The notes beneath the pieces were generated by a model. It did not search any database, was not told the origin of the DNA, and saw only the letters and a program-made list of their open reading frames with translations. From positions 52,259-116,258 of the forward strand of contig NZ_JAQNCY010000014.1 of NCBI RefSeq assembly GCF_028368855.1: a stretch of 64,000 nt of DNA, read 5' to 3'. Every line of letters starts with the position of its first letter. Within the stretch, counting starts at the first letter, position 1. The position numbers were made by a program, and so were the translations under genes. The DNA is from Leisingera sp. SS27 (lineage in GTDB: Bacteria > Pseudomonadota > Alphaproteobacteria > Rhodobacterales > Rhodobacteraceae). Positions 33,472 to 41,265 of this stretch are shown here, piece by piece.

Positions 33472-34883
33472 ACCTGCTGGACAATGAGACCCGCAGCGCC
33501 GCCGGGACCGCCCGCACACCGGCGCAGGGCGGCTTCCGCGACCAGATGCCGGCCCTTGCCGGCCAGGATGTGCCGCTGCCCAAACGGCCGCCGACCCGGG
33601 TGCGCCAGCTGGTGCTGTGGATGGCGGTCTGCGGCTTCGGCCTGTTCGGCGGCCTGGTGTTCTGGGCCACCCAGGCCGAGCTGACCAGCGCGGTGGTGGC
33701 GCCCGGCGAGTTCAACGTGGCCGGCGACCGGCTGGCGGTGCAGCATCTGGAAGGCGGCATCCTGCGCGAGCTGAACGTGGCCGAGGGCCAGCGGGTCAGC
33801 GCCGGCGCGGTGATTGCCCGGCTCGACGGCCGCCGGGTGCAGGCGCAGCTGGCGATCCTGAACGGCCAGCTGGCCAGCCTTCTGGCACAGCAGGCGCGGC
33901 TGCAGGCCGAACTGGCGGACAGCGGCACGCTGCAGCCGGGGGCGGAACTGCAGGCGCTCACCGCCCGGGCGCCGGACCTGGCGCAGCTGGTGGCAGTGCA
34001 GCACGACCTGCTGGCCTCCAACCGGGCGCTTTATCAGGGCCAGATGGAAATCATCCGCACCCGCATCAGCCAGCTGGGCGACCAGCTTGAAGGCCGCGAT
34101 GCCCGCATCACCGCCACCGAGGAACAGCTGGAGCTGGTGCAGGCGGAACTGGCGGATCTCTCCGGCCTCTATGAGAAGGGGCTGGTGCCGAAGGCGCGGA
34201 TCAGCGACCGGCAGATGCAGCAGAGCGGCCTGCTGGGCACCCTCGGCGCGCTGGAAAGCGACCGCGGCAACGTGCTGGAGCGGATCGGCGAGATGAAGGA
34301 GCGGCAGCTGCAGGCCGGGCGCGACCGGGCGGCCCGGATCGCCGCCGAAAGCCAGGAGGTGCAGGAGCAGATCCTGGACCTGCGCCAGCGGCTGGATGCG
34401 ATCGGCGACGTGGCCGAACGGCTGACCATCCATGCGCCGCAGGACGGCCGGGTGGTCGGGCTGGCGATCAACACCCTGGGCCAGGTGGTGGACCCCGGCC
34501 AGACCATCCTGGAGCTGATGCCCGCAGACACCGGCCTCCTGGTGGAAACCAAGGTCGCGGTGGCCGATATCGACGAGGTTGCAATGGGCAGCCAGGCGCG
34601 GGTGCAGCTGACCGCCTACAGCTTCCGCTCCACCCCGCCGGTCCGGGGCGAGGTGGTGATGGTCGCGGCCGGCAGCACCACCGACACGGCTGGCGGCCAG
34701 CCTTATTACCCGGTGCATATCCGCATCGATGAGGCCGAGCTTGCCGCCCTGCCCAACGTCAGGGCGCTGCCCGGCATGCCGGCCCAGGCGATGATCGAGA
34801 CTGGCCGCCAGACCCTGGCCGATTATCTGATCAGCCCGGTGCTGCAAAGCATGTCCGGCGCCCTCAAGGAAGGCAGCGGCTGA
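33468..34883 (+). CDS. HlyD/PrtE-type membrane fusion protein
   Basis: 471 aa periplasmic adaptor of the type I system. Short cytoplasmic tail, one membrane helix at about 48-69, a lipoyl half-motif AVQHLEGGILRELNVAEGQRVSAG, long coiled-coil hairpin (about 120-320), then the second lipoyl half IHAPQDGRVVGLAINTLGQVVDPGQTILELMP and a beta-barrel domain. ATGA overlap with the ABC gene. It links the ABC exporter to an outer-membrane channel encoded elsewhere. Confidence 0.93.
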   Translation: MNLLDNETRSAAGTARTPAQGGFRDQMPALAGQDVPLPKRPPTRVRQLVLWMAVCGFGLFGGLVFWATQAELTSAVVAPGEFNVAGDRLAVQHLEGGILRELNVAEGQRVSAGAVIARLDGRRVQAQLAILNGQLASLLAQQARLQAELADSGTLQPGAELQALTARAPDLAQLVAVQHDLLASNRALYQGQMEIIRTRISQLGDQLEGRDARITATEEQLELVQAELADLSGLYEKGLVPKARISDRQMQQSGLLGTLGALESDRGNVLERIGEMKERQLQAGRDRAARIAAESQEVQEQILDLRQRLDAIGDVAERLTIHAPQDGRVVGLAINTLGQVVDPGQTILELMPADTGLLVETKVAVADIDEVAMGSQARVQLTAYSFRSTPPVRGEVVMVAAGSTTDTAGGQPYYPVHIRIDEAELAALPNVRALPGMPAQAMIETGRQTLADYLISPVLQSMSGALKEGSG

Positions 34884-34909
34884 GACCGGGGGCCCGCGCA
34901 AGGCGGGGC

Positions 34910-35000
34910 TGAAACACAGGGGGAGACACAGGCTGAGGCACAGGCTGAGACACCGGGGGAGACACCTTTGAGACAGCTTTGAGCCAGCTTTGAGACAAGG
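34910..35000 (+). repeat. degenerate short tandem repeats
   Basis: ACAGGCTGAGGC/A recurs twice and AGCTTTGAG three times, with GAGACA steps between them. No coding role is apparent. Confidence 0.5.
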
Positions 35001-35132
35001 CAGCAGCCCAGGGGGGAAGGGCCGGCTGCCTGCCAGGCCCGCACCCGCCGCAAGGCCGGGCGCGGGCCTGTTAATCCCTCCCCTGCCCCGCCGCCCGCAA
35101 GCACCTTCGCAGAATAAGTCCGGACCGGACCG

Positions 35133-35154
35133 AATGTTTCGCGCGCGAAACATT
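35133..35154. other. parS-like palindrome, copy 1
   Basis: A perfect 22-bp palindrome centred on TGTTTCGCGCGCGAAACA. Flanking GACC and GGTC extend it to 32 bp with one mismatched pair. The core resembles chromosomal parS (TGTTTCACGTGAAACA) and recurs at two more places around the partition genes. Confidence 0.75.
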
Positions 35155-35299
35155 TGGTCAATCATGCTGACCTTTTCAGGAAGGCGAAAGGCCCGCTGTC
35201 CAGGCAAGGGCGGCGGCCTGCGGCCCCCGGCAAAATGAGTATTTATGGAAAGATGAAACCCCGCAGGCCCAAGGAGGGCCAGGGGGGGCCGCCCGCCGC

Positions 35300-36322
35300 C
35301 TATTCCGCGGCGCGTTTGCGGACCCAGCCCAGAAACGCCGCATCCGGCATCCGCAGGCGCGGCGCGCCGGACCGCACCCACATGGCGCGCCATTCCGCCT
35401 CCAGCGCATAGGCATCCGCGCCCGGGATCAGCGCGCGCGCCTCCTCCAGCGTCGCGGGCTTCAGGCTGGGCGCATTCAGCACCGCCTCGGTCACCGCCGC
35501 CTTCTGGGAGAACCGGATCACATCGCCCTCCAGCTCCTCCAGCGCGTAATCGGGCAGGGGCTGCGCCTCAATCATGTCGCGGATCATCTTGCGGAACACC
35601 CGGCGCGGTGACGCCGAGCCGGATTTCTTCAGCAGGGTCTCCACCGAGACCTGCCAGCTGTTCTGCCGCCCGCAATGCTTGCGCGCCAATTCATAAATCC
35701 GCCGCTCCAGCGGTTTCCTGAGCCGGAAGTAATCGCGCGAAAGCGTCAGCACCGATTTCGACAGCACCGCCCGGTAGAGCCAGTCCGAAAGCGTCACCGC
35801 CACGCTGACCATCTTGCCCGCGCCCTTCTTGCCCGCCGGCGCCTTGCGCACGATCTCCCATTTCTCGATGAGGCCGAAACCGGTGGTGACCTCCTGCCCG
35901 CCGGTCACGATATTGGTGGTGATGCGGGTGCCCGCCAGCCGCTCAAACGCCTCGCGCAGCCGCCGGTAGGCATCGCCGGAGGTTTCCCGGTTGCAGGCGA
36001 CCAAGAGGTCATGCGCCTTCAGGTGCAGCACCCGGCTCACCTGGCGGCCGGCATTCAGCGCCGCCATCAGCTGGCTGATGCAGAAGATCAGGATGTCCTT
36101 GTCGTGGATCGTCGCCAGCCCCTTCACGGAAGGCGTCACGGTGATCTCGGCGCCGTTGTGCTGGTAGTTCAGAATCCGCCGGTCCGGCCGTGTGCCAAGC
36201 GAGAACAGTGGATGCTCCATCGACGCCAGGTCGTTCTTGGGGATCGCCCCGAAGATATCGCAGAGGAAGAAATCCCCCTGCCCTTCCGGAGGGATTCCCC
36301 CCGCCGTCAGCTCTGCTGCCAT
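35300..36322 (-). CDS. repA: plasmid replication initiator, RPA/RepA family
   Basis: Replication initiator of the alphaproteobacterial RepA type, about 340 aa. The N-terminal family block is FFLCDIFGAIPKNDLASMEHPLFSLGTRPDRRILNYQHNG; winged-helix domains follow, with RLREAFERLAGTRITTNI and PLERRIYELARKHCG. It would bind the iterons just upstream and melt the origin. The frame is open to 36475, but that extension runs straight through the three iterons, so ATG at 36322 is preferred. It is divergent from parA, the usual layout for this replicon class. Confidence 0.85.
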   Translation of the reverse strand: MAAELTAGGIPPEGQGDFFLCDIFGAIPKNDLASMEHPLFSLGTRPDRRILNYQHNGAEITVTPSVKGLATIHDKDILIFCISQLMAALNAGRQVSRVLHLKAHDLLVACNRETSGDAYRRLREAFERLAGTRITTNIVTGGQEVTTGFGLIEKWEIVRKAPAGKKGAGKMVSVAVTLSDWLYRAVLSKSVLTLSRDYFRLRKPLERRIYELARKHCGRQNSWQVSVETLLKKSGSASPRRVFRKMIRDMIEAQPLPDYALEELEGDVIRFSQKAAVTEAVLNAPSLKPATLEEARALIPGADAYALEAEWRAMWVRSGAPRLRMPDAAFLGWVRKRAAE

Positions 36323-36416
36323 CTGCCTGTCCGCCGTCTGCTCAGCCGTCCGCCGGAATCTTCTGCCCCGGTCCGCGACTCGTTTTATCGTGGTTTTGAT
36401 TACACTCACCCTAGGG

Positions 36417-36425
36417 TTATCCACA
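36417..36425 (+). promoter_or_regulatory. consensus DnaA box in the origin
   Basis: TTATCCACA, an exact match to the consensus, ten bases before the first iteron. Supports joint use of host DnaA and RepA at this origin. Confidence 0.75.
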
Positions 36426-36435
36426 CCCTGCCGCA

Positions 36436-36501
36436 ACGGGGGTTCGGAATCGTTGGATCGGGGGTTCGGAGTCATTTCAACGGGGTTTCAGAGTCATCCC
36501 T
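36436..36501 (+). repeat. three 22-bp iterons
   Basis: Direct repeats with exact 22-bp period at 36436-36457, 36458-36479 and 36480-36501. The first two share CGGGGGTTCGG followed by AATC or AGTC; the third reads CGGGGTTTCAGAGTC. Each carries one GANTC site at the same place in the unit. Likely RepA-binding sites. Confidence 0.85.
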
Positions 36502-36560
36502 CTCCCGGAATCTGCCCCGATCACCCATGAAAAAAGGGCTTTGCGCGACTCGTCCCGCCC

Positions 36561-36604
36561 CTGTAACTAATAAATAACCCATATTTAACAGGGCAGATTT
36601 TTTT
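36561..36604. other. AT-rich block, candidate DNA unwinding element
   Basis: A run containing AACTAATAAATAACC and ATATTTAACA, ending in seven Ts, far more AT-rich than the rest of the window and 60 nt from the last iteron. CCCTGT and ACAGGG bracket it as an inverted repeat. Confidence 0.55.
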
Positions 36605-36807
36605 GCACGCTCTGAAACACCCCCGCTTTCCCCTGCCGCAAACCCCGGATTTGCTTAGAAAAACCAAAGGGGATGCGCATTTTTCTTCCATGTGCCGTGT
36701 TTTTGGGTATTCTGGCAAAAAGGCAGCACATCAGGGCTGCAGAGTTATAACAGCAGTACTTCACAGGACGGGGCCAAAAAGGCCCATCGACAGCAGGCAG
36801 CACTCTC

Positions 36808-38217
36808 ATGGCCAGAGATATCCACAAGGCGAACGCAAGCCTCCCTCCCTATTTCAGCATCGACCCGGACGCCGCATTGGCGGAGCTGGACAACCCCACC
36901 AGCACCGCGGGCTTTGCCGAGATCGCAAGCGCCTGCGCGCAAGGGCGCGCTGACCTCGCCAGCCGCGGCATGAACGAGGAAGGCCGCAAGGAGCTGCGCC
37001 TGTTCTCCACCTGGGAGATCACCCGCTACCTGATCCCCGTCGCCCAGGCCCATTTCCGCCGGGTGCTGAAGGCCAACCCCGATCTGCCCCAGGGCCGCAG
37101 TGAGACCGAAGGCGGCGCCAAGTGGTTCACCCTGGATGAGGTGCTGCGCCTGCGCGCCTTCTTCGCCGCCCAGGGCTCCAAGGCCAAGGACTACACCCCC
37201 TACCGCCCCCAAGGCCTGCCCGCCAAGATGGTCGCCGTGGCGAACTTCAAGGGCGGCGTCGGCAAGACCTCCACTGCCGCCCATCTGGCGATGTCGGCAG
37301 CGCTCGACGGCTACAAGGTGCTGGTCATTGATCTGGACAGCCAAGGCTCCATGACCTCGATCTTCGGCGGCAAGGTGGAGGATGAATGGCAGACCGCCTT
37401 CCCGCTGCTGGCGCGCCACTACGGTGAGCATCTGCGGCTGGAGAACCAGCGCCGGCTCGACCGCGGCGACGCCCCGCAGCCGCTGGACGAGGCGCTGGAT
37501 GCGGCGATGGAGATGACGGCGCAGGACGTGATCCAGGACACCCACTGGCCCAACATCGACCTGATCGGCGCCCAGCTGAACCTCTACTGGGCGGAGTTCC
37601 AGATCCCGGTCTGGCGGATGGCGGCGCGCAGCTGGAAACTGTGGGATGCGCTGACGGAGCGGCTGGAGGCCGACGGGGTCTTGGACCAATACGATGTGAT
37701 CTTCATCGACACGCCCCCGGCGCTTGGCTACCTGACCATCAACGGGCTGTCCGCAGCCGACATCCTGCTGGTGCCGATGGGCGCGTCGTTCCTGGAGTTC
37801 GATTCCACCGGGCGTTTCTTCGACATGCTGCATTCGACCTTCGCCTCCATCGAGGAGGGCGAGAACCTGGCGGCCCGCGCGCTCGGCCGGCCGGGCATCT
37901 CTTTCGAATGGGACGCGGTGCGCGCCGTCATCACCCGCTACGACGGCGCCCAGCAGGGCGAGCTGGCGGCGCTGATGCAGGCCTATATGGGCCGGGTGCT
38001 CTCCCCCCATAAACAGGATTTCACCGCGCTGATCGGTCAAGCGGGAGAGCAGGTGAGCGGCATCTACGAGGCCGACTACCGCGACTTCAACCGCGAGACC
38101 TATGCCCGCGGCCGCGAGACCTTTGACGAGACCTATGCCGCCTTCAAGAAGCTGCTGATCGGCGTCTGGCGGCGCGAGGTGTTGCAGGATGAGGCCGAAC
38201 AGCGCGCGGCGGGCTAA
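36808..38217 (+). CDS. parA: plasmid partition ATPase
   Basis: ParA/RepA-partition type ATPase of 469 aa. The N-terminal 130 residues probably carry DNA-binding/autoregulatory helices; the deviant Walker A KGGVGKTSTAAHLA lies near 148, Walker A' region VLVIDLDSQGSMTS follows, and Walker B is DVIFIDTPPALGYLT. It drives plasmid segregation with the downstream parB and the parS-like palindromes. It is divergent from repA. GTTATAAC at 36744-36751 within a longer imperfect dyad could be an autoregulatory operator. Confidence 0.93.
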   Translation: MARDIHKANASLPPYFSIDPDAALAELDNPTSTAGFAEIASACAQGRADLASRGMNEEGRKELRLFSTWEITRYLIPVAQAHFRRVLKANPDLPQGRSETEGGAKWFTLDEVLRLRAFFAAQGSKAKDYTPYRPQGLPAKMVAVANFKGGVGKTSTAAHLAMSAALDGYKVLVIDLDSQGSMTSIFGGKVEDEWQTAFPLLARHYGEHLRLENQRRLDRGDAPQPLDEALDAAMEMTAQDVIQDTHWPNIDLIGAQLNLYWAEFQIPVWRMAARSWKLWDALTERLEADGVLDQYDVIFIDTPPALGYLTINGLSAADILLVPMGASFLEFDSTGRFFDMLHSTFASIEEGENLAARALGRPGISFEWDAVRAVITRYDGAQQGELAALMQAYMGRVLSPHKQDFTALIGQAGEQVSGIYEADYRDFNRETYARGRETFDETYAAFKKLLIGVWRREVLQDEAEQRAAG

Positions 38218-38277
38218 GGCCCTAACAAGAGATTTGGGGTAGTCTGACCGCCCCACCCGGAAAGAGGCACGAGGACC

Positions 38278-39459
38278 ATGGCAAAACGCAAACGGCTTTC
38301 CCCGGCGCAAAGCGATTACCTGACAGCGGCGCCTGCCGGCAGGCCCGCGCTTGGCACACCCTCCAGCGTGGGGGCCAGTGTGGGGGCCGCGCCGATTGCC
38401 CAGGTGGCCTCGGATGCGTCCGCCCAGGCGGCGCTGCAGGAACTGTCGGGCGTCTTGGAAAACGCCCGCGCCAAGGGGCTGATGATCGAGGAGCTGCCGC
38501 TGGCGGCGATCGACGAGAACCACCTGGTGCGCGACCGCATCGAGCAGGACGAGGAAGAGCTGCAATCGCTGATGGACTCGATCCGCGCCCGCGGCCAGCA
38601 GACCCCGGCAGAGGTCGTGCCGCTGGAGGATACATTCGGCGGGCGCACCCATGGCCTGATCTCCGGCTGGCGCCGCCTGACCGCGCTTCGCAGGCTCTAT
38701 GAAGAAACATCAGACCCGCAATTCGCCACACTGAAGGCGCTGGTGATCAAGCCGGACAGCGCCGAAGGCGCTTATGTGGCGATGGTCGAGGAAAACGAGA
38801 TCCGGGTGAACCTGTCGCATTACGAGCGCGCCCGGATCGCGGTGCGGGCTTATAAGGAGGGCGTCTTTACCCGCCGCAAATACGCGCTGCAGGCGCTGTT
38901 CGGCAATGCCACCCGCGCCAAGCGTTCCAAGATCGGCAGCTTCGTCACCCTTGTGGAAGCCCTGGATGCGGTGCTGTTCTACCCCACCGCGATCAGCGAG
39001 AAGCTGGGCCTGGCGCTGGTGCGGGAGATCGAGGCGGATGCGGGGTTTGCGGAACGCGCAAAACAGGCGCTGCAGGCCGCCGACCGTTCCACCCCGGAGG
39101 CGGAGCTGGCGGTGCTGACCCGTCTGGTGGAGGGGCAGACGGCTGAAATGCCCAAGTTAGAGCCTGATATGCCCCCTGCCCCGCCGACCCTGGAACAACT
39201 GGCAGCGCAGGCGAAGGAGCGGAATGCCGGCCGGGATGCGGAACATTCCCGGCCCCTGGTGCCGCCGCTGGTCAGCGCCCCGCGGGTGCGCGGCGCCGGC
39301 GACTGGGACGCGGCCATGCCGGGCGAGCGGATCAACCTGCCCGCCCCCCGCGGCGTGCGGCTGGCCTATACCCCCAGCGAGCAGAAGATCGAGATCAGCG
39401 GCGAGGCCGTCAGTGCCGCCCTGGTCAAGGAGTTGGAAGCCTGGCTGAAAAAGTTCTGA
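38278..39459 (+). CDS. parB: plasmid partition protein ParB family
   Basis: 393 aa centromere-binding protein. ParB N-terminal nuclease-like domain with RIEQDEEELQSLMDSIRARGQQTPAEVVPL and the nucleotide-box-like GLISGWRRLTALRRL; then HTH region ENEIRVNLSHYERARIAVRAYKEGVFTRRKYALQALFG. The C-terminal 120 residues are variable and probably dimerise. It follows parA by 60 nt and is closed by a terminator. Expected to bind the parS-like palindromes at 35133, 39545 and 41080. Confidence 0.92.
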   Translation: MAKRKRLSPAQSDYLTAAPAGRPALGTPSSVGASVGAAPIAQVASDASAQAALQELSGVLENARAKGLMIEELPLAAIDENHLVRDRIEQDEEELQSLMDSIRARGQQTPAEVVPLEDTFGGRTHGLISGWRRLTALRRLYEETSDPQFATLKALVIKPDSAEGAYVAMVEENEIRVNLSHYERARIAVRAYKEGVFTRRKYALQALFGNATRAKRSKIGSFVTLVEALDAVLFYPTAISEKLGLALVREIEADAGFAERAKQALQAADRSTPEAELAVLTRLVEGQTAEMPKLEPDMPPAPPTLEQLAAQAKERNAGRDAEHSRPLVPPLVSAPRVRGAGDWDAAMPGERINLPAPRGVRLAYTPSEQKIEISGEAVSAALVKELEAWLKKF

Positions 39460-39482
39460 TCAGAGCCTGAACAAACAGCAAA

Positions 39483-39505
39483 GGGCGCGGAAACCGCGCC
39501 CATTT
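39483..39505 (+). terminator. rho-independent terminator of parAB
   Basis: An 8-bp GC stem (39483-39490 with 39494-39501), AAA loop, then ATTTT. Placed 23 nt after the parB stop. Confidence 0.85.
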
Positions 39506-39544
39506 TCATCCCTTGTTAGAGCCTGATATTAGGTCAGCACGATT

Positions 39545-39576
39545 GACCAAATGTTTCGCGCGCGAAACATTTGGTC
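39545..39576. other. parS-like palindrome, copy 2
   Basis: A perfect 32-bp palindrome with the TGTTTCGCGCGCGAAACA core and GACCAAA/TTTGGTC arms. Lies between the parAB terminator and the end of the UDP-glucose dehydrogenase gene. Confidence 0.8.
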
Positions 39577-39586
39577 CGGTCCGGAC

Positions 39587-40903
39587 CTATTTTGCCTCCC
39601 CCCGCCCCACCGAGATGTACGTCTCGAAACCGGCCCGTCTGGCGGATTTCGCTGAGTAGATATTGCGCAGGTCCGCCATCCGCGGGGTCTGCATCTTGCG
39701 GGCCAGCTTCTGGAGATCTAGCGCCCGGAACTCGTTCCATTCCGTCAGGAGCACCACCAGGTCGGCTTGTCTCGCCGCCATATAGGGATCCTCCTCCCAT
39801 TTGACCCCGGGCAGGAGCGCCTCGCCCTCGGACCGGCCCTGCGGGTCCACCACCCGCACCTTGGCGCCGCCGCCCACGAGGGCGGGCACGATGGTCAGGC
39901 TTGGCGCGTCGCGCATGTCATCGGTATTGGGTTTGAAGGTGACGCCGAGGACGGCAATGGTCTTGCCGTTGAAGGACCCCTCGCAGGCATCGCGCAGCTT
40001 CTCCACCATCCGGTGCTTCACCTCGTCATTCACCCGCATCACCGTTTCCGTGATGCGCAAGGGGAAGGCATGGTCCTGGCCGATCCGCGCCAGCGCCGCG
40101 GTGTCCTTGGGGAAACAAGACCCGCCATAGCCCGGCCCTGCATGCAGGAACTTGTTGCCGATCCGCCCGTCAAAGCCGATGCCGCGGGAGACCTCCTTGA
40201 CGTCCGCCCCCACCCGCTCGCAGAGGCCCGCGATTTCATTGATGAAGGTGATCTTGGCGGCCAGGAACGCATTGGCCGCGTATTTGGTCAGCTCGGCCGA
40301 TTCCAGGTCGGTGGTCAGGATCGGGAAGTCACGCAGATACAGCGGGCGGTAGATCTCTGCCATCACCTCTGCCGCGCGGTCGTTCTGGACGCCGACCACC
40401 ACCCGGTCGGGTTTCATGAAATCCTCGATCGCGGCGCCTTCGCGCAGGAACTCCGGGTTGGAGGCGACATCGAACTCCGCCTTGGGATTGGCCTTGGCGA
40501 TCACCTGTTTCACCTGCCGGTTGGTGCCCACCGGCACAGTGGATTTGGTCACCACCACCGCATAGCCGGTCAGCGCCCCGGCGATCTCCTCCGCCGCCGC
40601 CATCACATAGGTCAGATCCGCATGGCCGTCGCCGCGCCGGGTCGGGGTGCCGACCGCGATGAACACCGCCTCGGCGCCGTCCACCGCCGCCGGCAGGTCA
40701 TCGGTGAAGCTGAGCCGCCCCGCCTTCACGTTCTTCTCCATCAGCTGATCGAGGCCCGGCTCGTAGATCGGCACCTCGCCCCGGTTCAGCCGCGCGATCT
40801 TGCCGCCGTCCTTGTCGACACAGACCACATCATGGCCGAAATCCGAAAAGCAGACGCCGGACACCAGTCCGACATAGCCGGTGCCAATCATCGCAATGCG
40901 CAT
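39587..40903 (-). CDS. UDP-glucose 6-dehydrogenase
   Basis: 438 aa, oxidises UDP-glucose to UDP-glucuronate for capsule or EPS. IAMIGTGYVGLVSG binds NAD, KSTVPVGTNR and SNPEFLREG follow, and GPGYGGSCFPKDT contains the catalytic Cys; the C-terminal domain has VLGVTFKPNTDDMRDAPS. Start at 40903 chosen because AAGGG is correctly spaced; an upstream in-frame ATG at 40921 has no better site. The gene sits between two parS-like palindromes. It implies that a uronic acid is part of one of the polymers or its precursors. Confidence 0.95.
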   Translation of the reverse strand: MRIAMIGTGYVGLVSGVCFSDFGHDVVCVDKDGGKIARLNRGEVPIYEPGLDQLMEKNVKAGRLSFTDDLPAAVDGAEAVFIAVGTPTRRGDGHADLTYVMAAAEEIAGALTGYAVVVTKSTVPVGTNRQVKQVIAKANPKAEFDVASNPEFLREGAAIEDFMKPDRVVVGVQNDRAAEVMAEIYRPLYLRDFPILTTDLESAELTKYAANAFLAAKITFINEIAGLCERVGADVKEVSRGIGFDGRIGNKFLHAGPGYGGSCFPKDTAALARIGQDHAFPLRITETVMRVNDEVKHRMVEKLRDACEGSFNGKTIAVLGVTFKPNTDDMRDAPSLTIVPALVGGGAKVRVVDPQGRSEGEALLPGVKWEEDPYMAARQADLVVLLTEWNEFRALDLQKLARKMQTPRMADLRNIYSAKSARRAGFETYISVGRGEAK

Positions 40904-41265
40904 GGAATGCCCTTTCCCCAATCCCCTTTTGGCGGCGGCTTTGCGGCCGCCCTTGTTATGAGATTAGAAGGATTTACGGCGCCGGACAGGGCGGGAACCG
41001 GTTTTTTGCCGGCCCCGGCGGCAGACCCGCGGGGGGCTGGAAACAGGCTTGCAACAGGCTTGGAACAGGGGCTGGTAAATAGGTCCGTTTCGGACCAAAT
41101 GTTTCGCGCGCGAAACATTTGGTCCGAAACGGACCTAAAAACCCCGGAGTTCTGCTGCGGCAGAGGGCCGCCGCCGGGGCGGTAAAGGATTTGACAGCAT
41201 CGGGGATTTATGAGTTTTCGGGCCGTATACGGCAGCAGATTCACCTCACAGGCAGGGAGCCCCCC
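40904..41265. other. 362-nt intergenic region around the largest palindrome
   Basis: Holds parS-like copy 3 and the divergent promoters for the UDP-glucose dehydrogenase and GT2 genes. No gene seen. Confidence 0.6.
41080..41137. other. parS-like palindrome, copy 3 (58 bp perfect)
   Basis: The same TGTTTCGCGCGCGAAACA core, with arms extended outwards through GGACC, GAAAC and GGTCC to a perfect 58-bp palindrome. It is the longest uninterrupted inverted repeat I found in the window. Confidence 0.8.

Larger units (their letters stand above)
34884..35299. other. 416-nt intergenic region with short repeats and a parS-like palindrome
   Basis: There is no gene. From about 34910 to 35000 there are degenerate short repeats, with ACAGGCTGAG and CAGCTTTGAGA units each recurring. 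The parS-like palindrome is at 35133-35154. It separates the secretion operon from the end of repA. Confidence 0.6.
36323..36807. other. putative plasmid replication origin
   Basis: 485 nt between repA and parA. Contains a perfect DnaA box, three 22-bp iterons, seven GANTC sites in 196 bp and an AT-rich block at 36561-36604 that could be the unwinding element. All the parts expected of an iteron-controlled origin are together. Promoters for repA and parA must also be here. Confidence 0.75.

Noticed and set aside
36323..36475. N-terminal extension of repA to an ATG at 36475
   Set aside because: The extension would be encoded by the iterons and DnaA box; family members begin near the FFLCDIF block, so the start at 36322 is preferred.
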